From JAFGVL01 sp031553685 (lineage in GTDB: Bacteria > Bacteroidota > Bacteroidia > Bacteroidales > Paludibacteraceae), in contig JAVBLE010000059.1 of the NCBI GenBank assembly GCA_031553685.1, forward strand, positions 1-33,099: a stretch of DNA of 33,099 bases, read 5' to 3'. The notes under the pieces were generated by a model. That model was not told where the DNA came from, made no database searches, and was given only the letters and a program-made list of their open reading frames with translations. How positions within the stretch are numbered: position 1 is the stretch's first letter; the number at the start of each line of letters is the position of its first letter. The translations under genes and the position numbers were made by a program. Positions 7,695-15,674 of this stretch are shown one piece after another.

Positions 7695-8709
7695 TAATAA
7701 TTTTTTCAACAATCATTTCGGGTGTAATCCAGTTCAGGCAAGCATAATCTTTTTCGGGTCGAATGCAGGGACGGTTGCCATAAATGGAGCAGGGACGACA
7801 GGATAAATTGTCGATTTCAACGATGTTTTTTGCCGATTGATTCCAGCCCAAAAATCCGGCAAAACGATGTGTAGCTCCCCAAACCGAAACAACCGGTGTG
7901 CCAACTAATGAAGCCAAATGCATATTTGCCGAATCCATCGAAAGTATTACATCCAGATGCGACATTAAAATAAGTTCTTCGGGTAGCCGTGCTTCTTCGG
8001 GCATTAGCCGGACTGATGAATATTTATCAGCCCATCGTTGCATGATTTCTTTTTCTTCTTTTCCTCCTAATAGAAAAATAGAAATATGGTCGTTTTTATC
8101 GAGCATTTCTATCACTTTTTCCATTTTTTCGATAGGATAAATTTTTCCTCGATGCTTGGCAAAAGGAGCAATTCCAATCCATTTTCCTCGCTTTGTTCCA
8201 AATATTTCAGGTAGTGGAGGTTTATTTTCAAATATGGAATTGAATATCAGTTCAAACTTAAAGCCCAGTTTATAGAATACTTCGTGATAACGGCTAAAAC
8301 TTGTTTGCAGTTGATACGATTTGTCTTTTCCGTTCTTTACAAGTGCGCGTTTTTCGCTTCGCCCTTTGTTTATTTTTTTTATTCTTATGCAAGAAAAAAA
8401 GAAGAAAAAAAAGCGGAGCAGCTTTGTGCGCAATACATCGTGCAAATCGGCGATAGCGTTGAATTTATATTTTCGCAATTGAAGATATAAGCGAAATAGG
8501 CCGATGAAACCGTCGTTTTTTTGTTTGTCAAAAGGAATAATCTGCAAGTTGGGAATTGTGGCAAACATCGGTGCAAAGGCTTTCGGGGTAAGCAGATACA
8601 ATTCCACATCGGATTGCCGCGCCAAACTGTCCAACACAGGCACGGTCATGGCGACATCGCCCATGGCGGAAAGACGAGTGACGAGTATTTTCTTGCGGTT
8701 GTTTGGCAT
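7690..8709 (-). CDS. Glycosyltransferase family 9 (heptosyltransferase-like)
   Basis: A 339-residue cytoplasmic enzyme with the GT9 fold, expected to add heptose or a related sugar to the LPS core from a nucleotide sugar. N-terminal RLSAMGDVAMTVPVL is the family acceptor/start motif. The C-terminal half has IGIAPFAKHRGKIYP, SMDSANMHLASLVGTPVVSVWG (the sugar-nucleotide site) and a Cys-rich end CRPCSIYGNRPC found in Bacteroidetes members. The following DUF4254 gene is a frequent neighbour of GT9 in this phylum. Oddity: the coding strand has runs T8, T7 and A8 within 40 bases (8373-8412), giving six Phe in a row, a spot where slippage could switch the gene off. The frame here is intact. Confidence 0.88.
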   Translation of the reverse strand: MPNNRKKILVTRLSAMGDVAMTVPVLDSLARQSDVELYLLTPKAFAPMFATIPNLQIIPFDKQKNDGFIGLFRLYLQLRKYKFNAIADLHDVLRTKLLRFFFFFFSCIRIKKINKGRSEKRALVKNGKDKSYQLQTSFSRYHEVFYKLGFKFELIFNSIFENKPPLPEIFGTKRGKWIGIAPFAKHRGKIYPIEKMEKVIEMLDKNDHISIFLLGGKEEKEIMQRWADKYSSVRLMPEEARLPEELILMSHLDVILSMDSANMHLASLVGTPVVSVWGATHRFAGFLGWNQSAKNIVEIDNLSCRPCSIYGNRPCIRPEKDYACLNWITPEMIVEKIIT

Positions 8710-8723
8710 TGAATTGTTAGCTA

Positions 8724-8833
8724 TTCGTCATGTCGAGCTTGTCGAGACATCGCATAAAACAAATCTGATTCTCTTTTGCGATGTCTCCACTTCGCTTCCT
8801 CGCACACTCGGTCGCTTCGGTCGACATGACGAA
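8724..8833. repeat. Nested palindromic intergenic repeat
   Basis: Outer arms TTCGTCATGTCGA (8724-8736) and its exact inverse (8821-8833). Inner arms GAGACATCGCA (8744-8754) and its exact inverse (8777-8787). It fills the gap between the DUF4254 and GT9 genes. A related, shorter piece (GTCGAG...GTCGAGACACCGCA) is at 13424-13480. It looks like a REP/RIP-type dispersed repeat. Confidence 0.75.
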
Positions 8834-8839
8834 ATGTTT

Positions 8840-9445
8840 TTATTTCTTTCCGTAAAGTATAGGATTGAGGCTTGGGTCGTTGTACATTTTCATTTGTTTG
8901 TACACCTTCATGTATTTTTTGCCGGCTTCGATATCGGCAAGTAGTTGGTCTATGGCGGTAGACAGGTCAACTCGTTGCTCTAAAAGAACATCAAGTTTTT
9001 GCTGACATTGTGAAATATGCTCGGGCGAAGCGTCAGTGCGGCTTACTTCTTGGTCCATGTGGTAAATTTTCAAAGCAAGGATAGACAAACGGTCTATTGC
9101 CCATGCCGGGCTCTCGGTGTTGATAATCGCGTCCGAGTGGGTTTCAACGCATTTATATTTATCCAAGAAGTAACTATCAATAACCTCAACCAAATCCGTG
9201 CGGTCTTGGTTCGATTTGTCGATACGGCGTTTTATAGCCAATGCTTCAATTGGGTCGATATTTGGATTCCGAATAATATCCTCCAAATGCCATTGCACCG
9301 TGTCAATCCAATTTTTTACATAAAGAATCCCTTCAATTGATGATGGCTCATATAGATTTTTAATTTCAGTGTCAACATCATTTGTTAAATGATAATTGGT
9401 AATGCAATTGTCAAAAATTTGATTAGCATTTGTTGAAAAAGACAT
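8840..9445 (-). CDS. DUF4254 protein
   Basis: A 201-residue soluble, mainly helical protein. I recognise it as DUF4254 by the segments EGILYVKNWIDTVQWHLEDIIR, RIDKSNQDRTDLVE and the C-terminal YKQMKMYNDPSLNP. The function is not established. It usually sits next to GT9 heptosyltransferase genes in Bacteroidetes, so a role in LPS core assembly is a reasonable inference. It has no signal peptide and no cysteine-based metal site. It lies 21 bases after the ferredoxin-like gene on the same strand and is probably co-transcribed with it, with the GT9 gene following beyond a folded repeat. Confidence 0.8.
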   Translation of the reverse strand: MSFSTNANQIFDNCITNYHLTNDVDTEIKNLYEPSSIEGILYVKNWIDTVQWHLEDIIRNPNIDPIEALAIKRRIDKSNQDRTDLVEVIDSYFLDKYKCVETHSDAIINTESPAWAIDRLSILALKIYHMDQEVSRTDASPEHISQCQQKLDVLLEQRVDLSTAIDQLLADIEAGKKYMKVYKQMKMYNDPSLNPILYGKK

Positions 9446-9466
9446 GTTTCTAATGATTTATTGTTA

Positions 9467-9688
9467 TTATTTTTTATTATAAATGAAAGTAAGTGCACCA
9501 CTTGGACAATCGTTTACGGTTGCAATAAGTTCTTCGGTAGAAGCAGCGTTTATTCTTATCCATGGGCGTTCGGCCGGACAAAATACTTGAGGCAGTTCGG
9601 CTACGCAAATACCCGAATGACAGCATAAATCGGGTTGCCAAAGTATGGTTATTTCGCCATTACTGTATTTTCTGGTAACAGGTTCCAT
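9467..9688 (-). CDS. Small 4Fe-4S mono-cluster protein (Fer4_19)
   Basis: 73 residues. The pattern CxHSGxC (Cys23 and Cys28), the LPQVF and RPWI strings, and CPSGAL (Cys61) identify the divergent 4Fe-4S mono-cluster family (PF06902). Additional cysteines at 22 and 37 could supply the fourth ligand. It is presumably an electron carrier or a sensor, with an unknown partner. It is the first gene of the minus-strand group that continues with DUF4254. Length is usual for the family. Confidence 0.85.
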   Translation of the reverse strand: MEPVTRKYSNGEITILWQPDLCCHSGICVAELPQVFCPAERPWIRINAASTEELIATVNDCPSGALTFIYNKK

Positions 9689-9715
9689 ATTTTCTATGAT
9701 ATTTTATTCAAAACA

Positions 9716-9723
9716 CAAAGATA
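9716..9723 (-). promoter_or_regulatory. -7 box of the ferredoxin-like gene
   Basis: TATCTTTG on the minus strand, 28 bases from the start codon. No clear -33 box. It is divergent from the gldA box 60 bases away. Confidence 0.45.
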
Positions 9724-9782
9724 ATTAATTTTTCTTTTACAGATAGAATTGAAAAACGCCATTTCGCTACGGCAAAATTTAG

Positions 9783-9790
9783 TATTTTTG
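9783..9790 (+). promoter_or_regulatory. -7 box of gldA
   Basis: TATTTTTG fits TAnnTTTG. The start codon is 24 bases downstream, so the leader is short. The -33 side is only TTTC (9762-9765). Confidence 0.45.
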
Positions 9791-9813
9791 CAAGAAATAA
9801 AAATTGAATTTAT

Positions 9814-10719
9814 ATGTCCATCTCCATTCAAAATGTAACCAAATATTACGACAAGCAATGTGTGCTGAACGATGTCGGTTTCGAAATCGGGTCGGGTGAG
9901 ATTGTCGGGTTTATCGGACCCAACGGTGCCGGAAAGTCCACCATGATGAAAGCCATTACCGGATTTGTGCCTTACGAAACAGGCTCGGTGAAAGTATGCG
10001 GACTGGAAGTAAAAGACAATCCCCTCGAAACAAAACGATTGATCGGCTATTTGCCCGAACACAATCCGTTGTATTTGGATATGTATGTAAAAGAATACCT
10101 GAAATTTGTGGGCGAGATGTATGGATTGGGCAAAAATGTTTCGAAACGAGTGGACGAGATGATTGCGCTTACCGGCTTAACCATCGAGCAAAGGAAGAAA
10201 ATCGGGCAACTCTCCAAAGGTTACCGTCAGCGTGTAGGCTTGGCACAAGCCTTAATACACGATCCCAAAGTGCTTATCCTCGACGAACCGACTACCGGGC
10301 TCGACCCCAATCAATTGGTAGATGTGCGCAACCTGATTTCCGAAATAGGAAAACAGAAAACCGTCATGCTCTCTACCCACATCATGCAGGAAGTAAGCGC
10401 CATTTGCGATCGGGTTATCATTATCAATCGGGGCAATATTGTGGCCGACGAGCACGAGAAAAATATTGTATTATCCGGCGGGCAAAACAATTTTGTATTT
10501 ATTGTAGAAATAGGAGAGGAGATCGACGAAAAGATTTTAGCCGAAATAAAAGGGGTAGAAAAAATCATCAAAGCCAAAAGCACACTGTTTCGTTTGGAAA
10601 GTTCGCAAGACATCCGCGCCGAGATATTCCGCTTTATGACCGAACGCGGCTTAACGCTCCTTACCCTCAACCAACAGGAACGGAATATGGAAGATGTTTT
10701 CCATGAGTTGACAAAGTAA
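9814..10719 (+). CDS. gldA: GldA-type ABC transporter ATP-binding protein
   Basis: A 301-residue ABC ATPase with Walker A GPNGAGKST (35-43), Q-loop region GYLPEHNPLY, signature LSKGYRQRVGLAQAL, Walker B LILDEPTTGLDP and switch STHIMQEV. The long C-terminal part after about residue 220 (VEIGEEIDEKI ... EDVFHELTK) is that of the GldA/CcmA-like exporters of Bacteroidetes. GldA forms the GldAFG transporter in gliding flavobacteria. gldF and gldG are not next to it here, and its order members often do not glide, so the name stands for family, not for motility. Single gene with its own promoter, ending at a shared terminator. Confidence 0.85.
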   Translation: MSISIQNVTKYYDKQCVLNDVGFEIGSGEIVGFIGPNGAGKSTMMKAITGFVPYETGSVKVCGLEVKDNPLETKRLIGYLPEHNPLYLDMYVKEYLKFVGEMYGLGKNVSKRVDEMIALTGLTIEQRKKIGQLSKGYRQRVGLAQALIHDPKVLILDEPTTGLDPNQLVDVRNLISEIGKQKTVMLSTHIMQEVSAICDRVIIINRGNIVADEHEKNIVLSGGQNNFVFIVEIGEEIDEKILAEIKGVEKIIKAKSTLFRLESSQDIRAEIFRFMTERGLTLLTLNQQERNMEDVFHELTK

Positions 10720-10720
10720 A

Positions 10721-10755
10721 AAAACAGCCAAGAACTTTAAACTCTTGGCTGTTTT
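10721..10755. terminator. Bidirectional terminator between gldA and atpG
   Basis: A perfect 13-bp stem AAAACAGCCAAGA / TCTTGGCTGTTTT with a 9-nt loop, A-tract on one side and T-tract on the other. It serves gldA (stop 10719) and the ATP synthase operon (last stop 10774). Confidence 0.9.
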
Positions 10756-10773
10756 CATTTATCATTATAACCA

Positions 10774-11652
10774 TTATTTCAATCCTTCCGCACCGCCCAC
10801 AATATCCAAAATCTCTTTCGTGATTGCCTCTTGGCGGGCTTTGTTGTATTTCAGTTTCAGTTCCTGAATGAGGTCAGCCGCGTTATCCGTAGCTGTCTGC
10901 ATAGCCGTAGTGCGCGCGCCGTGTTCCGAAGCAATTGAGTCGAGAAGTGCGCTGTACAGCTTCAATCGCATCACCTTAGGAACAAGCTCCTGCACCAAAT
11001 AATTTTTATCCGGCTCGAGGATATAATCCGTAGTTTTAGGCTTTTCGCCCGGCAGGCACACAGGCTTTACCATAGGCAGGAAAGTTTCGCCACGAACTTG
11101 TTGTATGGCAGTGTTGCGGAAATGGTTGTACACCAAACGGACTTGATCTATTTCTTTATCCAAAAATAATTTGATAAGCGTATTGGCAATTTCGGCAACT
11201 TCCGAATAATCGGGTTTTTCGGTCAGATGGTTGAAATTCCCCTGTATAGGGTAACCTCTCTTTTCCAAAGCCTCCGACACTTTTTTTCCGATAGGAAAAA
11301 TCAAAATATCCTTTTTGGGCAAATGGCATAAATGCTCCAAAATAGTTTCGGTGCGTTTAATCACATTATTGTTGAAAGCCCCGCACAAACTGCCGTTCGA
11401 CGCAATAGCCACAATCGCCACCCGTTTTACTTCCGTGCGCGTTTCGTTAAGCGGAAGACTAATATCGTCGGTCGAATTATTGAGGAAATCGCTCAAAATC
11501 CGTGTCAATTTCTCCTGATAAGGCAAATAATTGGCAACAGCATCCTGCGCCCGCCGCAATTTTGCCGCCGACACCAACTTCATCGCACTGGTAATCTTCC
11601 GTGTCGATGTTACCGATGTAATCCTACTTCGAACTTCCTTTAATGAGGCCAT
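10774..11652 (-). CDS. atpG: ATP synthase F1 subunit gamma
   Basis: The rotating central stalk that couples the c-ring to catalysis in the alpha3beta3 head. 292 residues. The N-terminal coiled-coil helix starts MASLKEVRSRITSVTSTRKIT and continues AMKLVSAAKLRRAQ. The C-terminal helix has the conserved MQTATDNAADLI and KYNKARQEAITKEI. The middle part is the usual Rossmann-like region. It is the last gene of the operon, 129 bases after atpA, with an AT-rich inverted repeat between them. Confidence 0.97.
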   Translation of the reverse strand: MASLKEVRSRITSVTSTRKITSAMKLVSAAKLRRAQDAVANYLPYQEKLTRILSDFLNNSTDDISLPLNETRTEVKRVAIVAIASNGSLCGAFNNNVIKRTETILEHLCHLPKKDILIFPIGKKVSEALEKRGYPIQGNFNHLTEKPDYSEVAEIANTLIKLFLDKEIDQVRLVYNHFRNTAIQQVRGETFLPMVKPVCLPGEKPKTTDYILEPDKNYLVQELVPKVMRLKLYSALLDSIASEHGARTTAMQTATDNAADLIQELKLKYNKARQEAITKEILDIVGGAEGLK

Positions 11653-11659
11653 AATTTCT

Positions 11660-11776
11660 AATTAGCAAATTAGCATATTTGATAATTAGCAAATGTTTCC
11701 TATAATAAGGGTTTGCAAACAAGCTTAGATTAATAAAGTGTTATATTAATTTGCTAATTTGCCAATCTGCTAATTG
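11660..11776. repeat. AT-rich inverted repeat in the atpA-atpG spacer
   Basis: GCAAATTAGCA (11665-11675) and its exact inverse (11752-11762), within runs of the unit AATTAGCAA. The same unit builds the repeat in the atpD-atpC spacer. It could fold in the mRNA as an intercistronic hairpin. Confidence 0.65.
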
Positions 11777-11781
11777 TTCAA

Positions 11782-13371
11782 TTATTTCTTCTTGTATTCA
11801 ATCTCCACAATCTGCTTCGCTTCCGAATCCAAAATAACTGTAATCTCATCATTGATCACCCCTTTTTTCAGTTCGTCCAGCACAGTCGTTTGGTGTTTCA
11901 TTTCCAATCGTTCGAGGAAGAGTTTCTCAAAATTTGCAATCTCTGCAATCGGCACGCCCGCCATCAAGCCTTTTGTACCCAGGTAAATCATCGCAATCTG
12001 TTTCTCTACCGGAACAGGCGAATATTGTGCCTGTTTCAATATCTCCACATTCTTGGCGCCCTTGTCGAGGATCGATTTCGTAACCGCATCCAAGTCCGAA
12101 CCAAATTTAGAGAATGCCTCCAATTCGCGGTATTGCGCCTGGTCAAGTTTCAGCGTACCGGCAACCTTCTTCATCGCTTTCGACTGAGCATTACCACCCA
12201 CGCGCGACACCGAAATACCCACATTGATAGCCGGACGGATCCCAGCGTTAAACAAATCCGTTTCCAAGAAAATCTGTCCGTCTGTGATCGAAATCACATT
12301 CGTTGGTATATAAGCCGACACATCGCCTGCTTGCGTCTCGATAATCGGCAACGCAGTCAGCGAACCACCACCCTTCACGAGCGGTTTCATTACCTCCGGC
12401 AAGTCATTCATCTGTTTCGCCACCTCGTCCGATTTAATAATCTTAGCCGAACGCTCCAACAACCGAGAGTGCAGGTAAAAAATATCACCCGGATAAGCCT
12501 CCCGACCCGGCGGACGGCGCAAAATCAACGAAACCTCACGGTAAGCCACCGCCTGTTTCGACAAGTCATCATACACCACCAACGCGTGTCTGCCCGTATC
12601 GCGGAAAAACTCCCCGATAGCCGCACCCGCGTAAGGCGCATAAAACTGCATCGCAGCAGGGTCCGACGCCGAAGCCGCCACTACCACCGTATATTCCATT
12701 GCGCCGTGCTTTTCCAGTGTTTGCACCAAGTTGGCAATAGTCGAGCCTTTTTGCCCAATGCCCACATAAATACAATACACCGGCTCGCCACGCAAGAAAG
12801 CCTCTTTCTGATTTATAATCGTATCAATCGCAATCGCCGTTTTACCCGTCTGACGGTCGCCGATAATCAACTCCCGCTGACCCCGACCAATCGGAATTTG
12901 CGCGTCAATCGCCTTGATACCCGTTTGCAATGGTTCGCTCACCGGCTGGCGAAAAATCACACCCGGCGCCTTCCGTTCCAGCGGCATTTCGTACAGTTCG
13001 CCACGCACCGAGCCTTTGCCGTCAATCGGTTGCCCAAGCGTATTTACCACACGCCCCAGCAAGCCCTCGCCCGCCATCACCGACGCAATCCGTCCTGTGC
13101 GCTTCACCGAGTAACCCTCCTTAATCTGTTCGGTCGACCCAAAAAGCACCGCGCCCACATTATCCTCTTCGAGGTTAAGCACCACGCCCATCATGCCGTT
13201 CTCAAACTCAATCAATTCGTTCGATTGCACATTGTCCAAGCCGTAAATACGCGCCACCCCGTCGCTCACTTGAAGCACTTTACCCACTTCTTCCAGCTTC
13301 AGGTTATTCTCCAAACCAGCCAACTGGTCTTTCAGAATATCAAAAACTTCACTTGGTTTAATATCAGCCAT
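11782..13371 (-). CDS. atpA: ATP synthase F1 subunit alpha
   Basis: Non-catalytic nucleotide-binding subunit of F1, 529 residues. The N-terminal beta-barrel (VLQVSDGVARIYGL) is followed by Walker A GDRQTGKT at 171-178, the VYVGIGQK-like CIYVGIGQKGSTIA stretch and VGGNAQSKAMKKVAG in the C-terminal domain. Full length and intact. It follows an ORF6N gene in the operon instead of atpH, its normal neighbour. The complementary strand also has a long open frame, which I regard as an artefact of codon bias. Confidence 0.98.
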   Translation of the reverse strand: MADIKPSEVFDILKDQLAGLENNLKLEEVGKVLQVSDGVARIYGLDNVQSNELIEFENGMMGVVLNLEEDNVGAVLFGSTEQIKEGYSVKRTGRIASVMAGEGLLGRVVNTLGQPIDGKGSVRGELYEMPLERKAPGVIFRQPVSEPLQTGIKAIDAQIPIGRGQRELIIGDRQTGKTAIAIDTIINQKEAFLRGEPVYCIYVGIGQKGSTIANLVQTLEKHGAMEYTVVVAASASDPAAMQFYAPYAGAAIGEFFRDTGRHALVVYDDLSKQAVAYREVSLILRRPPGREAYPGDIFYLHSRLLERSAKIIKSDEVAKQMNDLPEVMKPLVKGGGSLTALPIIETQAGDVSAYIPTNVISITDGQIFLETDLFNAGIRPAINVGISVSRVGGNAQSKAMKKVAGTLKLDQAQYRELEAFSKFGSDLDAVTKSILDKGAKNVEILKQAQYSPVPVEKQIAMIYLGTKGLMAGVPIAEIANFEKLFLERLEMKHQTTVLDELKKGVINDEITVILDSEAKQIVEIEYKKK

Positions 13372-13423
13372 AGTAATAAATATAGTTCAAAGATTTAAAG
13401 TTCAAAGATTAAAAAAGCACCCC

Positions 13424-13480
13424 GTCATGCGTTGCAGTGAGCATGGTCGAACTGTCGAGCGCAGTCGAGACACCGCAAAA
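13424..13480. repeat. Fragment of a dispersed GC-rich repeat
   Basis: Contains GTCGAACTGTCGAGCGCAG and TCGAGACACCGCAAAA, related to the nested palindrome at 8724-8833. It lies between the ORF6N gene and atpA. Next to it, 13387-13411 has two tandem copies of TTCAAAGATT. Confidence 0.5.
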
Positions 13481-13513
13481 TCCCAATCTCTCTTAATTTA
13501 TCATTATTATATT

Positions 13514-14023
13514 TTACACATATCCTATACGAGGACGAGGTTTGTCTGTTTCTTTTTTCTGCTCTGCCAATTCTGTGAGTGCTTGATAAATATCACTAAA
13601 CTGCACATTAGTTTCAATCATAAAGTTATCTAACTGTTGCTTGAGTTCTGTATATCCACTCACAAGTTCTCGCATTTGAGCAAAAGCACGCATGATAGAA
13701 ATATTGATATTTATAGCAACCTTACTCTTCAAAATGCTTGACAACATGGCTACACCCTGCTCTGTAAAAACAAAAATATCAGAACTTCCAATATTATAGT
13801 CAGGGGGTATCACATTTTGTGATACCCCTATGGATATCAGTTGATTAGATTCTTTATTTGATAGTTTTATCATAAAATCATCAGGAAATCTTTCAATATT
13901 CCGTCGAACAGCTTGCTTTAAAGAACGAGTTTCTACTTGATACAATTCAGCCAAATGGAAGTCTGTCATAACTCGAAAGCCTCGTACTTCAAAAATTTTA
14001 TTTTGGATGACTTGTAACTCCAT
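13514..14023 (-). CDS. ORF6N domain protein (intact copy)
   Basis: 169 residues. The N-terminal ~90 residues are an ORF6N domain (PF10543), a putative DNA-binding domain of phage and mobile-element genes: ELQVIQNKIFEVRGFRVMTD, then DLAELY-like HLAELYQV, RRNIERFPDDFMIKLS and FTEQGVAMLSSIL. The C-terminal third is a helical region (YTELKQQLDNFMIETNVQFSDIYQALTELAEQ). A second, frameshifted paralogue lies at 16550-17073. Its place between atpH and atpA is foreign to the operon. Function in Bacteroidetes is unknown; phage relatives act as regulators or antirepressors. Confidence 0.85.
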   Translation of the reverse strand: MELQVIQNKIFEVRGFRVMTDFHLAELYQVETRSLKQAVRRNIERFPDDFMIKLSNKESNQLISIGVSQNVIPPDYNIGSSDIFVFTEQGVAMLSSILKSKVAININISIMRAFAQMRELVSGYTELKQQLDNFMIETNVQFSDIYQALTELAEQKKETDKPRPRIGYV

Positions 14024-14051
14024 AATTTTTTAATTCACCACCATTATCTTC

Positions 14052-14076
14052 GTTTCTAAAACTTGGAATGTTTATT
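14052..14076. repeat. 25-bp direct repeat, left copy
   Basis: Matches 14974-14998 at 22 of 25 positions in the same orientation, sharing the core AAAACTTGG. The pair brackets the secreted-protein gene at 14095-14925, which suggests that the gene came as a unit. Confidence 0.6.
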
Positions 14077-14094
14077 AATAACCAATATTTTTCT

Positions 14095-14925
14095 TCAATC
14101 ATGTATCATGATAGGGGAAAGAGTGTTTCCTTTCAAATATATAGTATTAGAATTTTTCCAATCAATTACAGTCTCGCCCGAATAGTAGTATTGGTCATAG
14201 TAAATTCCATTTCCACACTGACCATAATTAGAACGAATATATTTCTTTGTGCTTGCCGATAAAATGGTTGCCGATGTTGAAATATTCCCTTTAAAAAAAC
14301 CATTTTCATCAGTAATTTTCACACAATTCGTTCCTTTTACCAACAAAGAAACAAACCTTGCCGGAGTACCGTCTTCATATCTCACATATACCGAAACCTC
14401 TGCCGAATCAACAACACTACGAAATGATTTTTTAGAGTTCAAAATTTTAGAGAGTGTTCTTTTTCCCTTCACTCCATATTCCTTCATCTTATATTCATCC
14501 ATAAGTCCTTTCTTTTCGCCCAAGCCTATTCGCGAAAAAGAATCTTCATCGATGTACATATAGTTAGTACCTTCCCAATTGATAAAAATTTTTCTTTCAT
14601 ATGACTCTGTTTCATATTCATAGCACTCGCCTATCCCATATGGTGTAAATTTACAAGGTACAGACTTTTTCCCGATTATTCTGTTTCTTTTTACAGATAA
14701 AGTCGTTGCCGATTTTGGGATAAAGCCTCTGAAAAAACCGTTCCTGTCAGTAAACATTCCATAGCTGTCCTTACCATCGACCAACACATACTCAAATTCC
14801 GCAGGTTCTCCGCCCCGATATTTTATATATCCAGAAACCTCTGCTGAATCTATACTGCTCAAATTGTTGGCAAATCCCGCAAACGAAATCAAGAGAAGGA
14901 ATAATATACTTAGAATTTTTTTCAT
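14095..14925 (-). CDS. Secreted protein with two internal repeats, unknown function
   Basis: 276 residues. Residues 1-19 are a signal peptide (MKKILSILFLLLISFAGFA). The rest is two copies of a ~95-residue unit: each begins DSAEVSxYxxYxxGxPAxF, continues with a TDxNGFFxGxIxxSATxLS turn, and ends with a W-containing strand before a short tail. The pattern (G-P-A, then D-x-N-G-F-F-x-G) resembles carboxypeptidase-regulatory/CnaB-like beta-sandwich domains, which is a guess. No catalytic residues are evident. It lies in the atp operon between atpH and an ORF6N gene, bracketed by 25-bp direct repeats, with no promoter that I can see. Confidence 0.65.
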   Translation of the reverse strand: MKKILSILFLLLISFAGFANNLSSIDSAEVSGYIKYRGGEPAEFEYVLVDGKDSYGMFTDRNGFFRGFIPKSATTLSVKRNRIIGKKSVPCKFTPYGIGECYEYETESYERKIFINWEGTNYMYIDEDSFSRIGLGEKKGLMDEYKMKEYGVKGKRTLSKILNSKKSFRSVVDSAEVSVYVRYEDGTPARFVSLLVKGTNCVKITDENGFFKGNISTSATILSASTKKYIRSNYGQCGNGIYYDQYYYSGETVIDWKNSNTIYLKGNTLSPIMIHD

Positions 14926-14965
14926 ATCTTTTCAATATTAATATTCTAAGTTTTTTGTCAAATAG

Positions 14966-14998
14966 CATACCAAGTTTCCAAAACTTGGTATGATTATT
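14966..14998. repeat. Hairpin plus right copy of the 25-bp direct repeat
   Basis: CATACCAAGTT (14966-14976) and its exact inverse (14982-14992) form an 11-bp stem with a 5-nt loop. The stretch 14974-14998 is the right copy of the direct repeat at 14052-14076. It stands between atpH and the secreted-protein gene and could weaken transcription past atpH. Confidence 0.65.
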
Positions 14999-15050
14999 TA
15001 AATAGTATATTACAATTTGTGTTTTTTGCATAATTTGCGTTCCACACACA

Positions 15051-15593
15051 TCAATTCGCCACCATCTCCTTCGCAATCTCTTGCAACTGATTTTTTACGC
15101 TCACATCCAGTTTGTAATTGTTTATCTCGATCACAAATCCGCCAATAAGCGACTTGTCCACTTTGGTATGCACATTCAGTTTTCGGCTATATTTCTTAAG
15201 GACACGGTTTTTAATGCGTTGCACGGCATCAGTTCCTATTTCGCTTGCCGAAGTAATGGTGCCCAGCACAATATTTTCATCGCGACGGAAAATATCCTGA
15301 TACGACATCGCCATAAACACTGCAAATTCTTCTCTGTTTTTCTCGATAATAAATTGGAAAAATTGTTTTAACAGTGGGGAAATACTATCTCCTCCGGCTG
15401 CTGTTATAAGTAATCGTTCTTTTTCAGCGGCTGTATGCATCGGGTTTGCCAAGGCTTCTTGCAATTTCGGAACTTCAAAGAACGAATCCGACAACTGATG
15501 CAATTCGTTATTAACTGCACCTTGCACATTTTGCTCCTTTGCCAGCGCATACAACGCCCGGGCATACCGACCGGATATTTTTCCTAAATTCAT
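15051..15593 (-). CDS. atpH: ATP synthase F1 subunit delta
   Basis: Peripheral-stalk protein (OSCP) that ties F1 to the b subunits. 180 residues, usual length. The N-terminal ISGRYARALYALAKEQ and the C-terminal VHTKVDKSLIGGFVIEINNYKLDVSV with a helical end are classic. It follows atpF after an 82-base spacer with an inverted repeat. Downstream, where atpA is expected, about 1.7 kb of foreign sequence is inserted. Confidence 0.95.
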   Translation of the reverse strand: MNLGKISGRYARALYALAKEQNVQGAVNNELHQLSDSFFEVPKLQEALANPMHTAAEKERLLITAAGGDSISPLLKQFFQFIIEKNREEFAVFMAMSYQDIFRRDENIVLGTITSASEIGTDAVQRIKNRVLKKYSRKLNVHTKVDKSLIGGFVIEINNYKLDVSVKNQLQEIAKEMVAN

Positions 15594-15617
15594 CGAGTCA
15601 ATTTACAATTGAACAAC

Positions 15618-15665
15618 TTACAATTTACAATTTAAGAAGAACAATTGTCCAATTGTAAATTGTAA
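15618..15665. repeat. Inverted repeat in the atpF-atpH spacer
   Basis: TTACAATTTACAATT (15618-15632) and its exact inverse (15651-15665), a 15-bp stem with an 18-nt loop, made of repeated units of ACAATT. Confidence 0.75.
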
Positions 15666-15674
15666 AATAGTCAA

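Noticed and set aside
7481..7806. Short overlapping open frames around 7481-7806 on both strands
   Set aside because: They run through the GC-rich folded repeat, and their peptides (Arg, Ala and Pro rich) have no family resemblance.
11890..13398. A 502-codon open frame on the plus strand opposite atpA
   Set aside because: It is rich in Arg, His, Asn and Gln, has no family mark, and mirrors the full atpA gene. Codon bias on the real strand explains it.
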